Source of the DNA: Streptantibioticus rubrisoli
GTDB lineage: Bacteria; Actinomycetota; Actinomycetes; Streptomycetales; Streptomycetaceae
Assembly: GCF_024436055.1 (NCBI RefSeq)
Contig: NZ_JANFNH010000008.1
Span: forward strand, 1 to 64,000
Reading direction: 5' to 3'
Length of the DNA stretch: 64,000 bases
Under the pieces are notes generated by a model that worked only from the letters and a program-made list of their open reading frames with translations, searched no databases and was not told the origin of the DNA. The translations under genes and the position numbers were made by a program. This document shows, piece by piece, positions 8,553 through 16,669 of the stretch (within the stretch, counting starts at the first letter, position 1; every line of letters starts with the position of its first letter).

Positions 8553-9496
8553 GGCAGCACCGCTCCCGTGGATTCGTCGGACACCGGGACCTGCGGCCTG
8601 GGACCGGCCGGGGTGTTGTCCTGGCTTCCAGGGCTGGTCTTCAGCCGGGTGCCCAACAGCGCGGCGCGCTCCTCGCGTTCGGTACGGCCCACGGCGGCCA
8701 GCCGCAGGATCCGGCGGGCCACCCGCTCGATCGCGTCGGGGACACAACGGAAGCTGGGGAAGTCATTGACGTCGACCACGACCCATCCATCCGGACCCTC
8801 CAACAGGTCCACCCCGTACAGGTCAAGCCCGAACACCTCGCCCACGGCGGTGGTCAGCCGCGCCAACTCGGACGTCACCGTCGTACGGTGACCGCGCACC
8901 GCGACGCCCGGGTGCAGCGGTGAGCGGTGGACCGTGGCGTGCAACTCCCCGCCGATGCTGTAGACCTTGACGTCCACACCGGGGTTGACCACGTACGGCT
9001 GGGCCAGCAGGAAGCCCTCACCGGCCAGCGATCCGGCGACGTCGCTCAGCTCGGTGGGCCTGGTCACCAGACGCACCGCGCGGCCCGAGTTTCCACCGGT
9101 GGGCTTGACGACCAGCGGATAGTGCTCATCCGGTATCTGGTCCAGCAGCGTGGGCGCGGCCGCGAAGTACGTCAGGGGGAAGGACAGACCGGCCCGGCGG
9201 GCGACGGCCGCCGCCACCGCCTTGTCCCGCACCAGCCGGATCGCCCGGGCGTCGTTGATGGTGGTCAACCCGCTTGCCGCGACCGCCTCCAGCACGCTCA
9301 GCCCGGGGCCACCGGAGACGGTCTTGAGTATCCAGGCATCGTGCGTGGACTGGTGTGCCAGGTCGGAGACCCTGGCTATGGACCGCCCCGGCTCGAACAC
9401 ATCGATGTGATGGTTCCACGCCGCCAGTTGGCGGGCCACGGCCAGGGGCATGCTGTCGCGGCGGTAGCAATCCTCGACGATGAAACACAGCCTCAT
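8549..9496 (-). CDS. ATP-grasp ligase
   Basis: Protein of 315 residues, the size of RimK/LysX-like or inositol-phosphate-kinase-like ATP-grasp enzymes, which activate a carboxylate (or phosphorylate an inositol) with ATP. Visible features are the central LVVKPTGGNSGRAVRLV loop, FLLAQPYVVNPGVDVKVYSIGG, the conserved GLDLYGVDLL strand and the Mg-binding VVDVNDFPSF near 242. The ATG at 9494-9496 (MRLCFIVEDC) is chosen because this is where homology to the paralogous downstream gene begins and GAGGAGAGGG lies upstream; an ATG further upstream is open but less likely. It is the first gene of the three-gene operon. No precursor peptide gene was recognised next to it, so a RiPP-type role is not supported. 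Confidence 0.85.
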   Translation of the reverse strand: MRLCFIVEDCYRRDSMPLAVARQLAAWNHHIDVFEPGRSIARVSDLAHQSTHDAWILKTVSGGPGLSVLEAVAASGLTTINDARAIRLVRDKAVAAAVARRAGLSFPLTYFAAAPTLLDQIPDEHYPLVVKPTGGNSGRAVRLVTRPTELSDVAGSLAGEGFLLAQPYVVNPGVDVKVYSIGGELHATVHRSPLHPGVAVRGHRTTVTSELARLTTAVGEVFGLDLYGVDLLEGPDGWVVVDVNDFPSFRCVPDAIERVARRILRLAAVGRTEREERAALLGTRLKTSPGSQDNTPAGPRPQVPVSDESTGAVLP

Positions 9497-9866
9497 CGGA
9501 CCGTACCCTCTCCTCGTCGGCACAACACCGTGGATCTTCGTCATGCCGGGGCCTGAACGGCGGTATGCCAGGTAGCTTCCGAGGCAACCATTCGGACGAG
9601 CCGGGCGCCCGCTCAACTAGGCCATTTGGTTAACGCTCCATGGATCAGGTGAATCCAACACATAACGTGGAAGTGAACTAGTGCCCCTCCAGGGCGCCGG
9701 TCCCCGGCCGGGCGAGCCGACCGGGGACCGGACGTACGGGGTGTCGCGCGGGGGCGCGCACCGCTTCACCCGAACGGCGCAGCGGTGCGGGGGCGGCATC
9801 CGCGCGCTGCGCCTTGACCGCCAGTCACGGTCCCGGAGGGGGCTCCCTCTGAGGGCGTCAAGTGGG
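9497..9866 (-). other. Intergenic region with operon promoter
   Basis: This 370-bp stretch separates the ATP-grasp operon from the upstream leftward alpha/beta hydrolase gene. Apart from the hairpin at 9697-9731, and an AT-richer segment (9625-9685) that probably carries the operon promoter on the minus strand, I see no gene. A 60-codon minus-strand frame in it has no convincing ribosome binding site. Confidence 0.5.
9697..9731. terminator. Strong hairpin downstream of the alpha/beta hydrolase gene
   Basis: The arms 9697-9711 and 9717-9731 pair over 15 positions with one mismatch (CCGGTCCCCGG core), leaving a 5-base loop. It lies about 135 bp past the stop of the leftward hydrolase gene and upstream of the ATP-grasp operon, so it probably ends the hydrolase transcript. 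Confidence 0.55.
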
Positions 9867-10796
9867 TCATTGCCTCAGTGACTGCTGGGATGCGGTGTCC
9901 GCGAGTTGGCGGATCTGCGTGGTGATCTCCTCCCACACGGGTTGGGGGAGGTCGTGGCCCACGCCGGGCAGGGTGACCAGACGGGCGCCGGGAATGCGGG
10001 ACGCTGTCGCGCGGGCCGCGGTCGGCTTGATGAGCGGGTCGCCGTCGCCGTGCAGAACCAAAGTGGGCTTGGTGATGGTGCTGATCGCCGGTCCGTGCCA
10101 CTGGGCGCCGATCTGACGGCTCTGCGCCTGCGCGTCCTGGATACCGGTGTCCGCGATGCGCTCGGCGGCCGCGCGGGCGGCCTGCTCGTCGAAGGGGTAG
10201 CCGGGCGAGGCGATCAGTCGGGCGAGGGCGACCCCGGCCTCGACGGTGCCCTCGGGTGTGGCCGGGAACCTCATCCGGGCCAGCTTCGCCAGCGTCCCCG
10301 TGCGCAGATACCGCCAGGTGGCCAGCCCCTTGACGTCTCCCGGGACGGCTGCCATCGAGGTGAGGGTACGGACGCGCTCGGGGTGGCGTATCGCGATGCG
10401 CTGGACTATGGCGCCGCCCAGGGACATCCCGAACAGATGGGCCGACTGCCAGCCGAGGGCGTCCATGACGGCGATGGCGTCGTCGGCCATGTCCTCGGCG
10501 GTGTAGGCCTCGCCGCGTTTGCCGAACAGGGCGGCGAAGGGGTTACGGGTGGCGGTGGGCGCCAGGTGGGTGGACTGGCCGCCGTCGCGTTGGTCGTAGC
10601 GGGCCACCGCGAAGCCCAGCTTGGCGAAGAGGTGGCACAGCCCGTCCGGAACCCACTGCCGTGAGGCGCCAAGTCCGATGACGAGCAGCAGGGGTTCCCC
10701 GTCGCCGCCCGTTGTCAGTTGGTCGTAGGCCAGCCGGACGTCGCCGTTCTCAGCCCAGCGGGTGGGGGTCCAGACCGGTGACGAGGGCACGTTCAT
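9867..10796 (-). CDS. Alpha/beta hydrolase
   Basis: Protein of 309 residues with the alpha/beta hydrolase fold. Visible are the oxyanion region LVIGLGASRQ, the RYDQRDGG strand, the nucleophile elbow GMSLGG (Ser in LFGMSLGGAI), the acid strand LVLHGDGDPLIKP and the catalytic His in LPGVGHDLP. The pattern is that of esterase/peroxidase-like hydrolases of the TAP or aclacinomycin-methylesterase kind; the substrate is unknown. The ATG at 10794-10796 is preceded by AGGAGG at 4 bases. It is divergent from a TetR gene 77 bp away, which is likely its repressor. Confidence 0.9.
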   Translation of the reverse strand: MNVPSSPVWTPTRWAENGDVRLAYDQLTTGGDGEPLLLVIGLGASRQWVPDGLCHLFAKLGFAVARYDQRDGGQSTHLAPTATRNPFAALFGKRGEAYTAEDMADDAIAVMDALGWQSAHLFGMSLGGAIVQRIAIRHPERVRTLTSMAAVPGDVKGLATWRYLRTGTLAKLARMRFPATPEGTVEAGVALARLIASPGYPFDEQAARAAAERIADTGIQDAQAQSRQIGAQWHGPAISTITKPTLVLHGDGDPLIKPTAARATASRIPGARLVTLPGVGHDLPQPVWEEITTQIRQLADTASQQSLRQ

Positions 10797-10873
10797 GACG
10801 CCTCCTATTACTGCGATCGTTGTTCGCCGTTTTAGGATAGGGCACGAGACCATGCGAGGAACAGGGAGGATCG

Positions 10874-11563
10874 GTGGCCGAGGAGCCGGTGACCGTGTGG
10901 GAACGGCCCGAACGCGGAGCGCGCGGCCCGGTGCCCGAGCGCAGCCGCGGCCAGATCACCGCCGCCGCGGTCGAACTCGCTGACGCGGAGGGCCTCGCGG
11001 CGGTGTCCATGCGACAGGTGGCCGCCAGACTGGCCACCGGGCCGGCGTCCTTGTACCGCTACCTCGCCGATCGCGAGGAGCTGCTGGACCTCATGGCCGA
11101 CGCCGTGGCCGGTGAGATCGACCTCACCGTTCCGCTCACCGGGAACCCGGTCGAGGACCTGTTGGCCCTTGCCGCTCAGTCCAAAAAGGTCTGCCTGCGC
11201 CACCCGTGGCTGCTCGACATTCCCACCGAACCGCTACGGCTCGGCCCCAACGGCTTGGACTACCTTGAGCACGCCTTGCGGGCGCTGGCCCCCGCCGCGC
11301 TGTCCGACCAGTCGAAACTGGAGACCATCGGCCTGCTGAACGCACTGGTGACCCAGTTCGCCCGAGCCGAACTGCACGTGCGGCGTTCTCCCACGGACCG
11401 CCAACGGGCCCAGGCCGCCTACCTGATGAAGACTGCCGCCGCGGGACGCCACCCGCTCGTGGCACAGGCATTGGCCCACCAGCCAACCTCGAACGCCGCC
11501 TCCCGACCCCAGTCCCAGTTCGAGCCGCTGCTGCGCCGAGTGCTCGTCGGTCTGACCGGTTGA
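10874..11563 (+). CDS. TetR/AcrR family transcriptional regulator
   Basis: Protein of 229 residues. The N-terminal HTH (about 20-70) has the family pattern: ITAAAVELADAEGLAAVSMR, QVAARL, and GPASLYRYLADREELLDLMAD. The remaining part fits a TetR C-terminal ligand-binding domain (TetR_C, as in tetracycline-repressor-like proteins). The GTG at 10874 follows GGGAGGA closely. It is divergent from the alpha/beta hydrolase gene, so regulation of that gene and of itself through the 77-bp shared promoter is probable; I saw only a weak dyad (GCGA-7 bp-TCGC) there. Confidence 0.9.
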   Translation: MAEEPVTVWERPERGARGPVPERSRGQITAAAVELADAEGLAAVSMRQVAARLATGPASLYRYLADREELLDLMADAVAGEIDLTVPLTGNPVEDLLALAAQSKKVCLRHPWLLDIPTEPLRLGPNGLDYLEHALRALAPAALSDQSKLETIGLLNALVTQFARAELHVRRSPTDRQRAQAAYLMKTAAAGRHPLVAQALAHQPTSNAASRPQSQFEPLLRRVLVGLTG

Positions 11564-11660
11564 ACCAACTCACCAGACACCGCAGCCTGACGGAACAACA
11601 GTCGCTTCCCGGTCGCAGGGCCGAAGTCCCCACCTCCCGGCGGAAGTTGCCGATGGGGCG

Positions 11661-11696
11661 GTTGCAGAGGACTCTGTGCAGAGAGTCCTCTGCAAC
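11661..11696. promoter_or_regulatory. 15-bp perfect inverted repeat over the ArsR/MFS promoter
   Basis: GTTGCAGAGGACTCT and its exact complement are separated by 6 bases (GTGCAG). A -10-like TATGCT at 11699-11704 follows directly, and the ArsR ATG at 11710 would then be at or next to the transcription start. The placement is that of a repressor operator that blocks the promoter of the regulator-exporter operon. Confidence 0.8.
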
Positions 11697-11709
11697 CTAT
11701 GCTGTCGGC

Positions 11710-12303
11710 ATGACCGACGAAGTCGAACGCACACCCCAACCCAGCACAACCCCCCGGCGCATAGACGCCCGCAGTCTGCGGGGGCTGGCTCACCCATTGC
11801 GGATGCGGATCTTCGAGATGCTCAGTCTCGACGGTCCTGCCACCGCCACCCGGCTGTCCGAACGCCTCGGGGAGAACACCGGAACCGTCAGTTGGCATCT
11901 GCGCCATCTCGCCGAGCACGGCTTCATCGAAGAGGAGACCGGGCGCGGTACCAGACGCGAGCGCTGGTGGCGGCGGGTCGCCGTCCCGAACGAGCTGAAC
12001 ACCGCTGACTTCCGCGCTGATCCGGACAGTCGCGGCGCGCTCTCGGTCTACCTCCACGAACTGGTGCAGCTGCACTTCGACCGGGTCATCACTTACGTCA
12101 ACGAAGACTGGGACGACGAGTGGCGCGCGGCGGGCACCCTTTCCGACTGGTGCGACCTACGGCTGACGCCAGCCCAACTGGCATCACTCAACGCCGAACT
12201 GACGGAGACCATCGCCCGCTACTCGGCTGTCCAGGACCCTGACACCGTTCCGGTCGTCGTGCAACTGCAGTCCTTTCCGCGCCGGCAGCGAGACACCGGA
12301 TGA
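11710..12303 (+). CDS. ArsR-like winged-helix regulator (HTH_20 type)
   Basis: Protein of 197 residues. A winged helix at about 20-95 (ARSLRGLAHPLRMRIFEML, LSERLGENTGTVSWHLRHLAEHGFIEEE, then a basic wing GRGTRRERWW) is followed by a 100-residue C-terminal domain found in ArsR/PadR-like regulators of transporters. The ATG at 11710 has no ribosome binding site and lies only 6 bases after TATGCT, so translation is probably leaderless. It overlaps the MFS gene by ATGA. With the 15-bp operator, this looks like a self-regulated repressor-exporter pair. The ligand is not evident; no metal-binding Cys cluster is seen, which argues against a metal sensor. Confidence 0.9.
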   Translation: MTDEVERTPQPSTTPRRIDARSLRGLAHPLRMRIFEMLSLDGPATATRLSERLGENTGTVSWHLRHLAEHGFIEEETGRGTRRERWWRRVAVPNELNTADFRADPDSRGALSVYLHELVQLHFDRVITYVNEDWDDEWRAAGTLSDWCDLRLTPAQLASLNAELTETIARYSAVQDPDTVPVVVQLQSFPRRQRDTG

Positions 12304-13586
12304 GCCAACTGCTGCGGCATCACCGGGACTTCCGGCTGCTGTGGTGCGCAGAGGTCGCGGGCAAGTTCGGCGCGTCCGTCACGGGGGTGGCGATGCCGCT
12401 GGTCGCCGTCTCCGAGCTGCGCGCCAGCACGTTGGACGTCGGTTTGCTGACCGCCGCCAGCTGGGCCCCGTGGCTGGTCATCGGACTTCCGGTGGGCGCA
12501 TGGGTGGACCGGCTGCCCCGGCGGCCGATCATGCTGGTCACCGCGGCGGTCTCGCTGCTGCTCTTCGCGGTCGTCCCCGTCGCCGCCTGGTGCGATCGGC
12601 TGAGCATCGGCCTGCTGATGGCCGTAGCACTGCTCACCGGTACGGCGGCGGTGTTCTTCCAAACCGCCTACAGCGCCTATCTCCCCAGCATCGTGGCGCC
12701 CGCCGACCAGCCGGAAGGCAACGCCAAACTGCAGGGCAGCGCGTCCGCGGCACAGATCGCCGGGCAGGGCTGCGGAGGCCTCATCGCGCAGTGGGCGGGC
12801 GCGGTGAACGGCATGTACGTCAACGCCGCCACGTTCCTGGCCTGCCTGGTGTGCCTGGTGGGCATCCGGCACCGCGAGCCACGGACGACCGGGACCGTAC
12901 GGCGCCCGAACGCGCTATTCGTCGAGGTGAGCGAAGGGCTGCGGCTGATCGGCGCCGACCCCTGGTTCCGCACGCTGGCACTGTTCGCGGCGGCATCCAA
13001 CCTGGCCCTGATGGGGTACCAGTCGATCAGGGTGGTCTTCCTGGTCCGCGGCGTGGGTCTTGCTCCTGGTGTGGTCGGCGCGCTCATCGCCGCCGTAAGT
13101 ACCGGGGGTGTCGCCGGGGCGTTCGTCGCCCGCCGGGTCGCCGACCGGATCGGTACGGCGCGGGCCACGCTGCTGTTCGAACTCGGGCTCGCGACGCTGG
13201 CCCTGCTCATCCCGTTGACTGTCAGCGGGCTCGGGGCCGTTGCCTTCGTTGTCGGTGGTTTCAGTGTCTCCGCGGGCGTCGTGGCCGGGAACGTGATCAA
13301 AGCGAGCTTCCAACAACGCTACTGCCCGCCGGAACTCCTGGGTCGTCTCACCGCGAGCATGGCGTTCCTCAGCTACGGCACCATCCCGCTGGGAGCACTA
13401 CTCGGCGGAGCGCTCGGTACCGCGCTCGGCCTGCGCGCGGCGATGTGGATCGCCACGGCGGGGATTCCGCTCGGGGCACTGGTCCTGTTCTTCTCTCCGA
13501 TCCGGCGCGTCAGGGATCTTCCCGGTCCTCGTGCGGCCACCGGCGGACCGGCTCGGGTCGAGCCCGTGGCAACCGAACCGGCCTAG
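12300..13586 (+). CDS. MFS transporter (EntS-like drug/siderophore exporter)
   Basis: Protein of 428 residues with about 12 hydrophobic segments typical of the major facilitator superfamily, including the loop GAWVDRLPRRPIM between helices 2 and 3. The overall pattern (DFRLLWCAEVAGKFGASVTGVAMPLVA at the N-terminus) is that of the enterobactin-exporter/tetracycline-like subgroup common in actinomycetes. It is translationally coupled to the ArsR-like regulator by an ATGA overlap and probably exports the compound to which the regulator responds. The substrate is unknown. Confidence 0.92.
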   Translation: MSQLLRHHRDFRLLWCAEVAGKFGASVTGVAMPLVAVSELRASTLDVGLLTAASWAPWLVIGLPVGAWVDRLPRRPIMLVTAAVSLLLFAVVPVAAWCDRLSIGLLMAVALLTGTAAVFFQTAYSAYLPSIVAPADQPEGNAKLQGSASAAQIAGQGCGGLIAQWAGAVNGMYVNAATFLACLVCLVGIRHREPRTTGTVRRPNALFVEVSEGLRLIGADPWFRTLALFAAASNLALMGYQSIRVVFLVRGVGLAPGVVGALIAAVSTGGVAGAFVARRVADRIGTARATLLFELGLATLALLIPLTVSGLGAVAFVVGGFSVSAGVVAGNVIKASFQQRYCPPELLGRLTASMAFLSYGTIPLGALLGGALGTALGLRAAMWIATAGIPLGALVLFFSPIRRVRDLPGPRAATGGPARVEPVATEPA

Positions 13587-13660
13587 CCGCCTCACTCGTC
13601 TGCTCGCGCTGACATGCCGAAAGTCGCCGTACCCAACAGGCTGGCGAACGTCACCGGATG

Positions 13661-13688
13661 CGGAGGGGCCGTCCTGCCCGGCCCTCCG
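13661..13688 (+). terminator. Hairpin downstream of the MFS gene
   Basis: CGGAGGGGCCG and CGGCCCTCCG pair with one bulged G around a 7-base loop, about 75 bp past the MFS stop and before the DUF6230 gene. It is a likely intrinsic terminator, without a U-tract as is usual in actinomycetes. Confidence 0.45.
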
Positions 13689-13756
13689 CGCCGGTGAAGT
13701 CCTGTTTCCCAGGCACGCGGCGCGCTGCGGCTGGCCGTTGCAGAGGGAGGAAGGGG

Positions 13757-14383
13757 ATGTCGCACAGCCTCGGCAGAACGCGCTGGAAGCGCTTCGCAGT
13801 CATCATGGTGCCGGGCATGGCGGTGGCCACCACCCTCGGCATCGGCATAGCGAAAGGCGCGCTGGCCGCGTCGTTCTTCGTCTCCGGACAACGGTTCCAG
13901 CTGTCCGTCGACTCGCTGGTCGGGCACGGTATGAGCGCGTACAGCACGATCGACGTGACCAGGAACGGCGTGCGCATCCCGGTCGAGGTCACCGGGCTGA
14001 GGTACGCGCTGATCCGGGGGCTGTGCGAGTCGGTGGTGACTGAGGTGCCGTTCCTCGGCCCCTACACCCTGCGGCTCACCGGTGCGGACCGGGTACGCAG
14101 GGCCGAGGCACGGGACATCTTCATCGACGCGACGTCCATCACGGCCCGCCAGCAGAACAGCCACGGCCTGAACATCGGTGTGGCGGCGGGCGCCCTCACC
14201 AAGGGACCGGTCAACCCGGGCGACCGGCACTCGCGGTTCTTCGACCCCAACGGCGTGGCCCAGCAGGCATCGACCGTCTTCCTGGCCGACGCACGCTGGC
14301 AGGCGGTCGCCGTCACGGCGGTCACCCTCGATGTGCCGGACATCAGGGTACGGCTCAGGGCGGGGCACCATGAGTGCTTCTGA
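13757..14383 (+). CDS. DUF6230 family protein
   Basis: Protein of 208 residues with a basic start and an N-terminal hydrophobic segment (about 10-35, FAVIMVPGMAVATTLGIGIAKGALAASF) that may be an uncleaved signal anchor, followed by a soluble beta-rich domain (FVSGQRFQLSVDSLVGHGM onward). This is the DUF6230 family, conserved in Streptomyces and almost always followed by a DUF6114 gene, as here. The ATG at 13757 follows GGAGGAAGGGG. Its role is unknown. The two genes overlap by 14 bases. Confidence 0.85.
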   Translation: MSHSLGRTRWKRFAVIMVPGMAVATTLGIGIAKGALAASFFVSGQRFQLSVDSLVGHGMSAYSTIDVTRNGVRIPVEVTGLRYALIRGLCESVVTEVPFLGPYTLRLTGADRVRRAEARDIFIDATSITARQQNSHGLNIGVAAGALTKGPVNPGDRHSRFFDPNGVAQQASTVFLADARWQAVAVTAVTLDVPDIRVRLRAGHHECF

Positions 14384-14813
14384 CCTCGCGCAGCTCCTGA
14401 CGGGTTCCGGTGCGCGCCCGGCGATCGGCAACGCCCGCCGGGCCTTCAGGCGTTGGCGCGGTACCCGGCCGTTCTGGGCTGGGGCGTTCACCATGGCGGC
14501 GGGCGTGCCCGTCATCTACGTCCCTTACGCCCAGCTGAGCCTGGCAGGGATCCCGCTGGCACTGTCGACGACGGCCGGAGCCGGATCGCTGGTCATCGGG
14601 GTGCTGCTGATCGTGCTGGGGTTCACCCTCTGGTTCCAGCAGCAGGTACGGGTCTTCGCGGGGATCGCGGCCATGCTGCTGGCGCTGATCTCGCTGCCGC
14701 TCGCCAACTTCGGCGGCTTTCTGCTCGGACTGCTCTGCGGGCTCGTCGGCGGCGCGCTGGCGTGTTCCTGGGCGCCGCCGAGTGGCAACGTGGCTGATGG
14801 CAACGAGGCTTGA
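14370..14813 (+). CDS. DUF6114 family membrane protein
   Basis: Protein of 147 residues with a cytoplasmic N-terminus of about 30 residues (RRWRGTRPFWAG) and four hydrophobic segments between about 35 and 135, the pattern of DUF6114. The family occurs paired with DUF6230 in Streptomyces; the 14-base overlap with that gene indicates co-translation, and the two products probably act together at the membrane. No enzymatic motif is seen. Confidence 0.85.
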   Translation: MSASDLAQLLTGSGARPAIGNARRAFRRWRGTRPFWAGAFTMAAGVPVIYVPYAQLSLAGIPLALSTTAGAGSLVIGVLLIVLGFTLWFQQQVRVFAGIAAMLLALISLPLANFGGFLLGLLCGLVGGALACSWAPPSGNVADGNEA

Positions 14814-15077
14814 TCGGCGGCCAGTTGGCGCCCTCGGGGGATCGCGGCGGGGCGGCGTGGTTGCGCCGCGGGTTCGGTCCGCTCGGCCTGGGTGACCGCG
14901 GCGTAACAACGGCCGCGGAACCTCACGACGCTGCTCGCCGAGGCCAGCGGATCGGGCAGCGCCGCTGGGGTAGGCACCCGCCCCCGGTGTCGGCGGCCCC
15001 CTGGGTGCGGAGCGTGGTGATCCGCGGGATAGTCGGGGTGAGTGGATCGATCCGACAACCCGCGTAGGTGATCACTC

Positions 15078-15716
15078 ATGGGTTCGAAGAACGAAGCCGT
15101 CGTGCGAGCCCTGCTCGACCGGCAGAAGAAGACCTACGCCGCCGAGGCGGGCATCACCGCCAGGAACACCCCGGCCGCGCTGTACCAGATGCTGGTGCTG
15201 TCGATGCTGCTCAGTGCCCGCATCAAGGCGGACATCGCGGTGGCCTCGGCCCGTGCGCTGTTCAAGGCGGGCATGCGCGACGCCCGCAAGATGGCGGACG
15301 CCAGCTGGCAGCAGCGCGTGGACGCGCTGGGCGAAGGCGGCTACCGCCGCTACGACGAGCGGACCTCCACGCAACTCGGCCAGGCCGCCGAGCTGCTGCT
15401 CGACCGCTACAACGGGGACCTGCGCCGACTGCGCGAGGAGTCGGACCCCAAGAAGGCGTTGCGCGACATCCCCGGCATCGGCCCGGTGGGTGTCGACATC
15501 TTCCTGCGCGAAGTCCAGGCGGTCTGGCCGGAGTTCGCACCGTACGTGGACCGCAAGGCGAAGGAGGGAGCCGAGCGGCTCGGACTGCCCACCTCCGCCC
15601 AGAAGTTGGCCGGACTCGTCAAGAAGTCCGAGATACCGCGGCTGACCGACGGTCTGGTGCATGCCGCGATCGACAAGCGGCTGGCCCAGGAGGTACGGGA
15701 GGCGGCCGCCGTCTGA
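15078..15716 (+). CDS. Endonuclease III-like HhH-GPD DNA glycosylase homologue
   Basis: Protein of 212 residues with the endonuclease III helical fold: LVLSMLLSARIKADIAVA in the first half and a helix-hairpin-helix IPGIGPVGVDIFLRE near 134-150, with the conserved Asp just after the hairpin. The Lys of the classical Nth catalytic site is not obvious at the expected HhH position (V in GPVGVD), and the C-terminal four-Cys iron-sulfur cluster is absent (no Cys in the C-terminal third). It is therefore a cluster-less, possibly monofunctional or inactive member. It stands alone, with AGGTGA near the ATG at 15078. Confidence 0.75.
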   Translation: MGSKNEAVVRALLDRQKKTYAAEAGITARNTPAALYQMLVLSMLLSARIKADIAVASARALFKAGMRDARKMADASWQQRVDALGEGGYRRYDERTSTQLGQAAELLLDRYNGDLRRLREESDPKKALRDIPGIGPVGVDIFLREVQAVWPEFAPYVDRKAKEGAERLGLPTSAQKLAGLVKKSEIPRLTDGLVHAAIDKRLAQEVREAAAV

Positions 15717-15734
15717 ACTCGCCCTCCGCGCCGG

Positions 15735-16565
15735 TCAGCTGAACCGCGCCGCCAGTTGCCGGAACAGCGCGGGCGCCGCGCCGTTGAGGCGGGCCGGGAA
15801 GCGCAGCCAGCCGGGCACGAACGCCTCGCTGCGGTCGTGCGCCACGGCGTCCCAGACCGCGTCCGCGACCCGCGCGGGGTCGACGGGGCGTGGCCGGGAG
15901 CGCTGGTACACGGCGCCACGGCGGGCGAAGAACGGGGTCTGCACGGCTCCGGGCAGCACCGTGGAGATCCGCACCCGGCTGCCCAGCAGCTCGTACCGCA
16001 GACTGTCGGCGAACGTGGACAGCGCGGCCTTGGCGGCCGAGTACACGGCCTCCTGCCGGACACCGACGGCCCCGGCGATCGATCCCACCAGCACCAGGTG
16101 CCCGGCGTCACGTCGCAGCATCTGCGGGAGTACCAGCCGGACCAGGTGCACCACGGCGGCCAGATCGACGGCGAGGATCTCGTCGATCGCGGTCGTGGGC
16201 ATCTCGGTGAACGGTCCCGCCCAGCCGATACCGGCCGCGGCGACGAGCAGGTCCACCCGGCCGGCCAGTTCGACCGCGCTGCCGACCAGCCGCCGGCATC
16301 CTTCGAGGTCGCTGAGGTCACCGGCCACCGGGATCCCCCCGATGGCCGCGGCCACCCGGTCCAGCCGGGTGCGGTCACGTCCGTTGAGCACCACCCGCCA
16401 GCGGCCGCCGTCGGCGAACCGGGCCGCGACCGCGGCGCCGATCCCCGAGGACGCACCGGTGATCAATGCCACCGGCGCACTGCTGGGCGCGGCCATGGCC
16501 GGGCGGGCCACCACATGTCCACCGTGCGGCAGCGGACTGCCCGCGGACGCTCGCGCGGCTTCCAT
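15735..16565 (-). CDS. Short-chain dehydrogenase/reductase (SDR)
   Basis: Protein of 276 residues. After an N-terminal extension of about 30 residues the NAD(P)-binding motif TGASSGIG, the LVAAAGIG strand (NAG-like), the catalytic Ser in LVGSIAGAVG and YSAAK (Tyr-x-x-x-Lys) are all present, so it should be an active classical SDR of the DltE/KR-like type. The ATG at 16563-16565 follows GAGGAGGG at a good distance. It is convergent with the endonuclease III-like gene (18-bp gap) and stands between unrelated units; substrate unknown. Confidence 0.92.
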   Translation of the reverse strand: MEAARASAGSPLPHGGHVVARPAMAAPSSAPVALITGASSGIGAAVAARFADGGRWRVVLNGRDRTRLDRVAAAIGGIPVAGDLSDLEGCRRLVGSAVELAGRVDLLVAAAGIGWAGPFTEMPTTAIDEILAVDLAAVVHLVRLVLPQMLRRDAGHLVLVGSIAGAVGVRQEAVYSAAKAALSTFADSLRYELLGSRVRISTVLPGAVQTPFFARRGAVYQRSRPRPVDPARVADAVWDAVAHDRSEAFVPGWLRFPARLNGAAPALFRQLAARFS

Positions 16566-16669
16566 CAGGAGCCCTCCTCTGGAGACGCATCACGGTCATT
16601 CTTCCCCAGACATCCCATAACGGATAGTCGAATGAGCCGTCCGTGCCCGGCCGTTGACACCCGCCTGGC

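Noticed and set aside
9617-9799. 60-codon minus-strand frame before the ATP-grasp operon, considered as a RiPP precursor
   Set aside because: It spans the hairpin at 9697-9731, has no good ribosome binding site, and shows no leader/core pattern of graspetides.
14810-15067. Open frame starting with TTG after the DUF6114 gene
   Set aside because: No family resemblance; amino-acid composition fits a chance frame in high-GC DNA.
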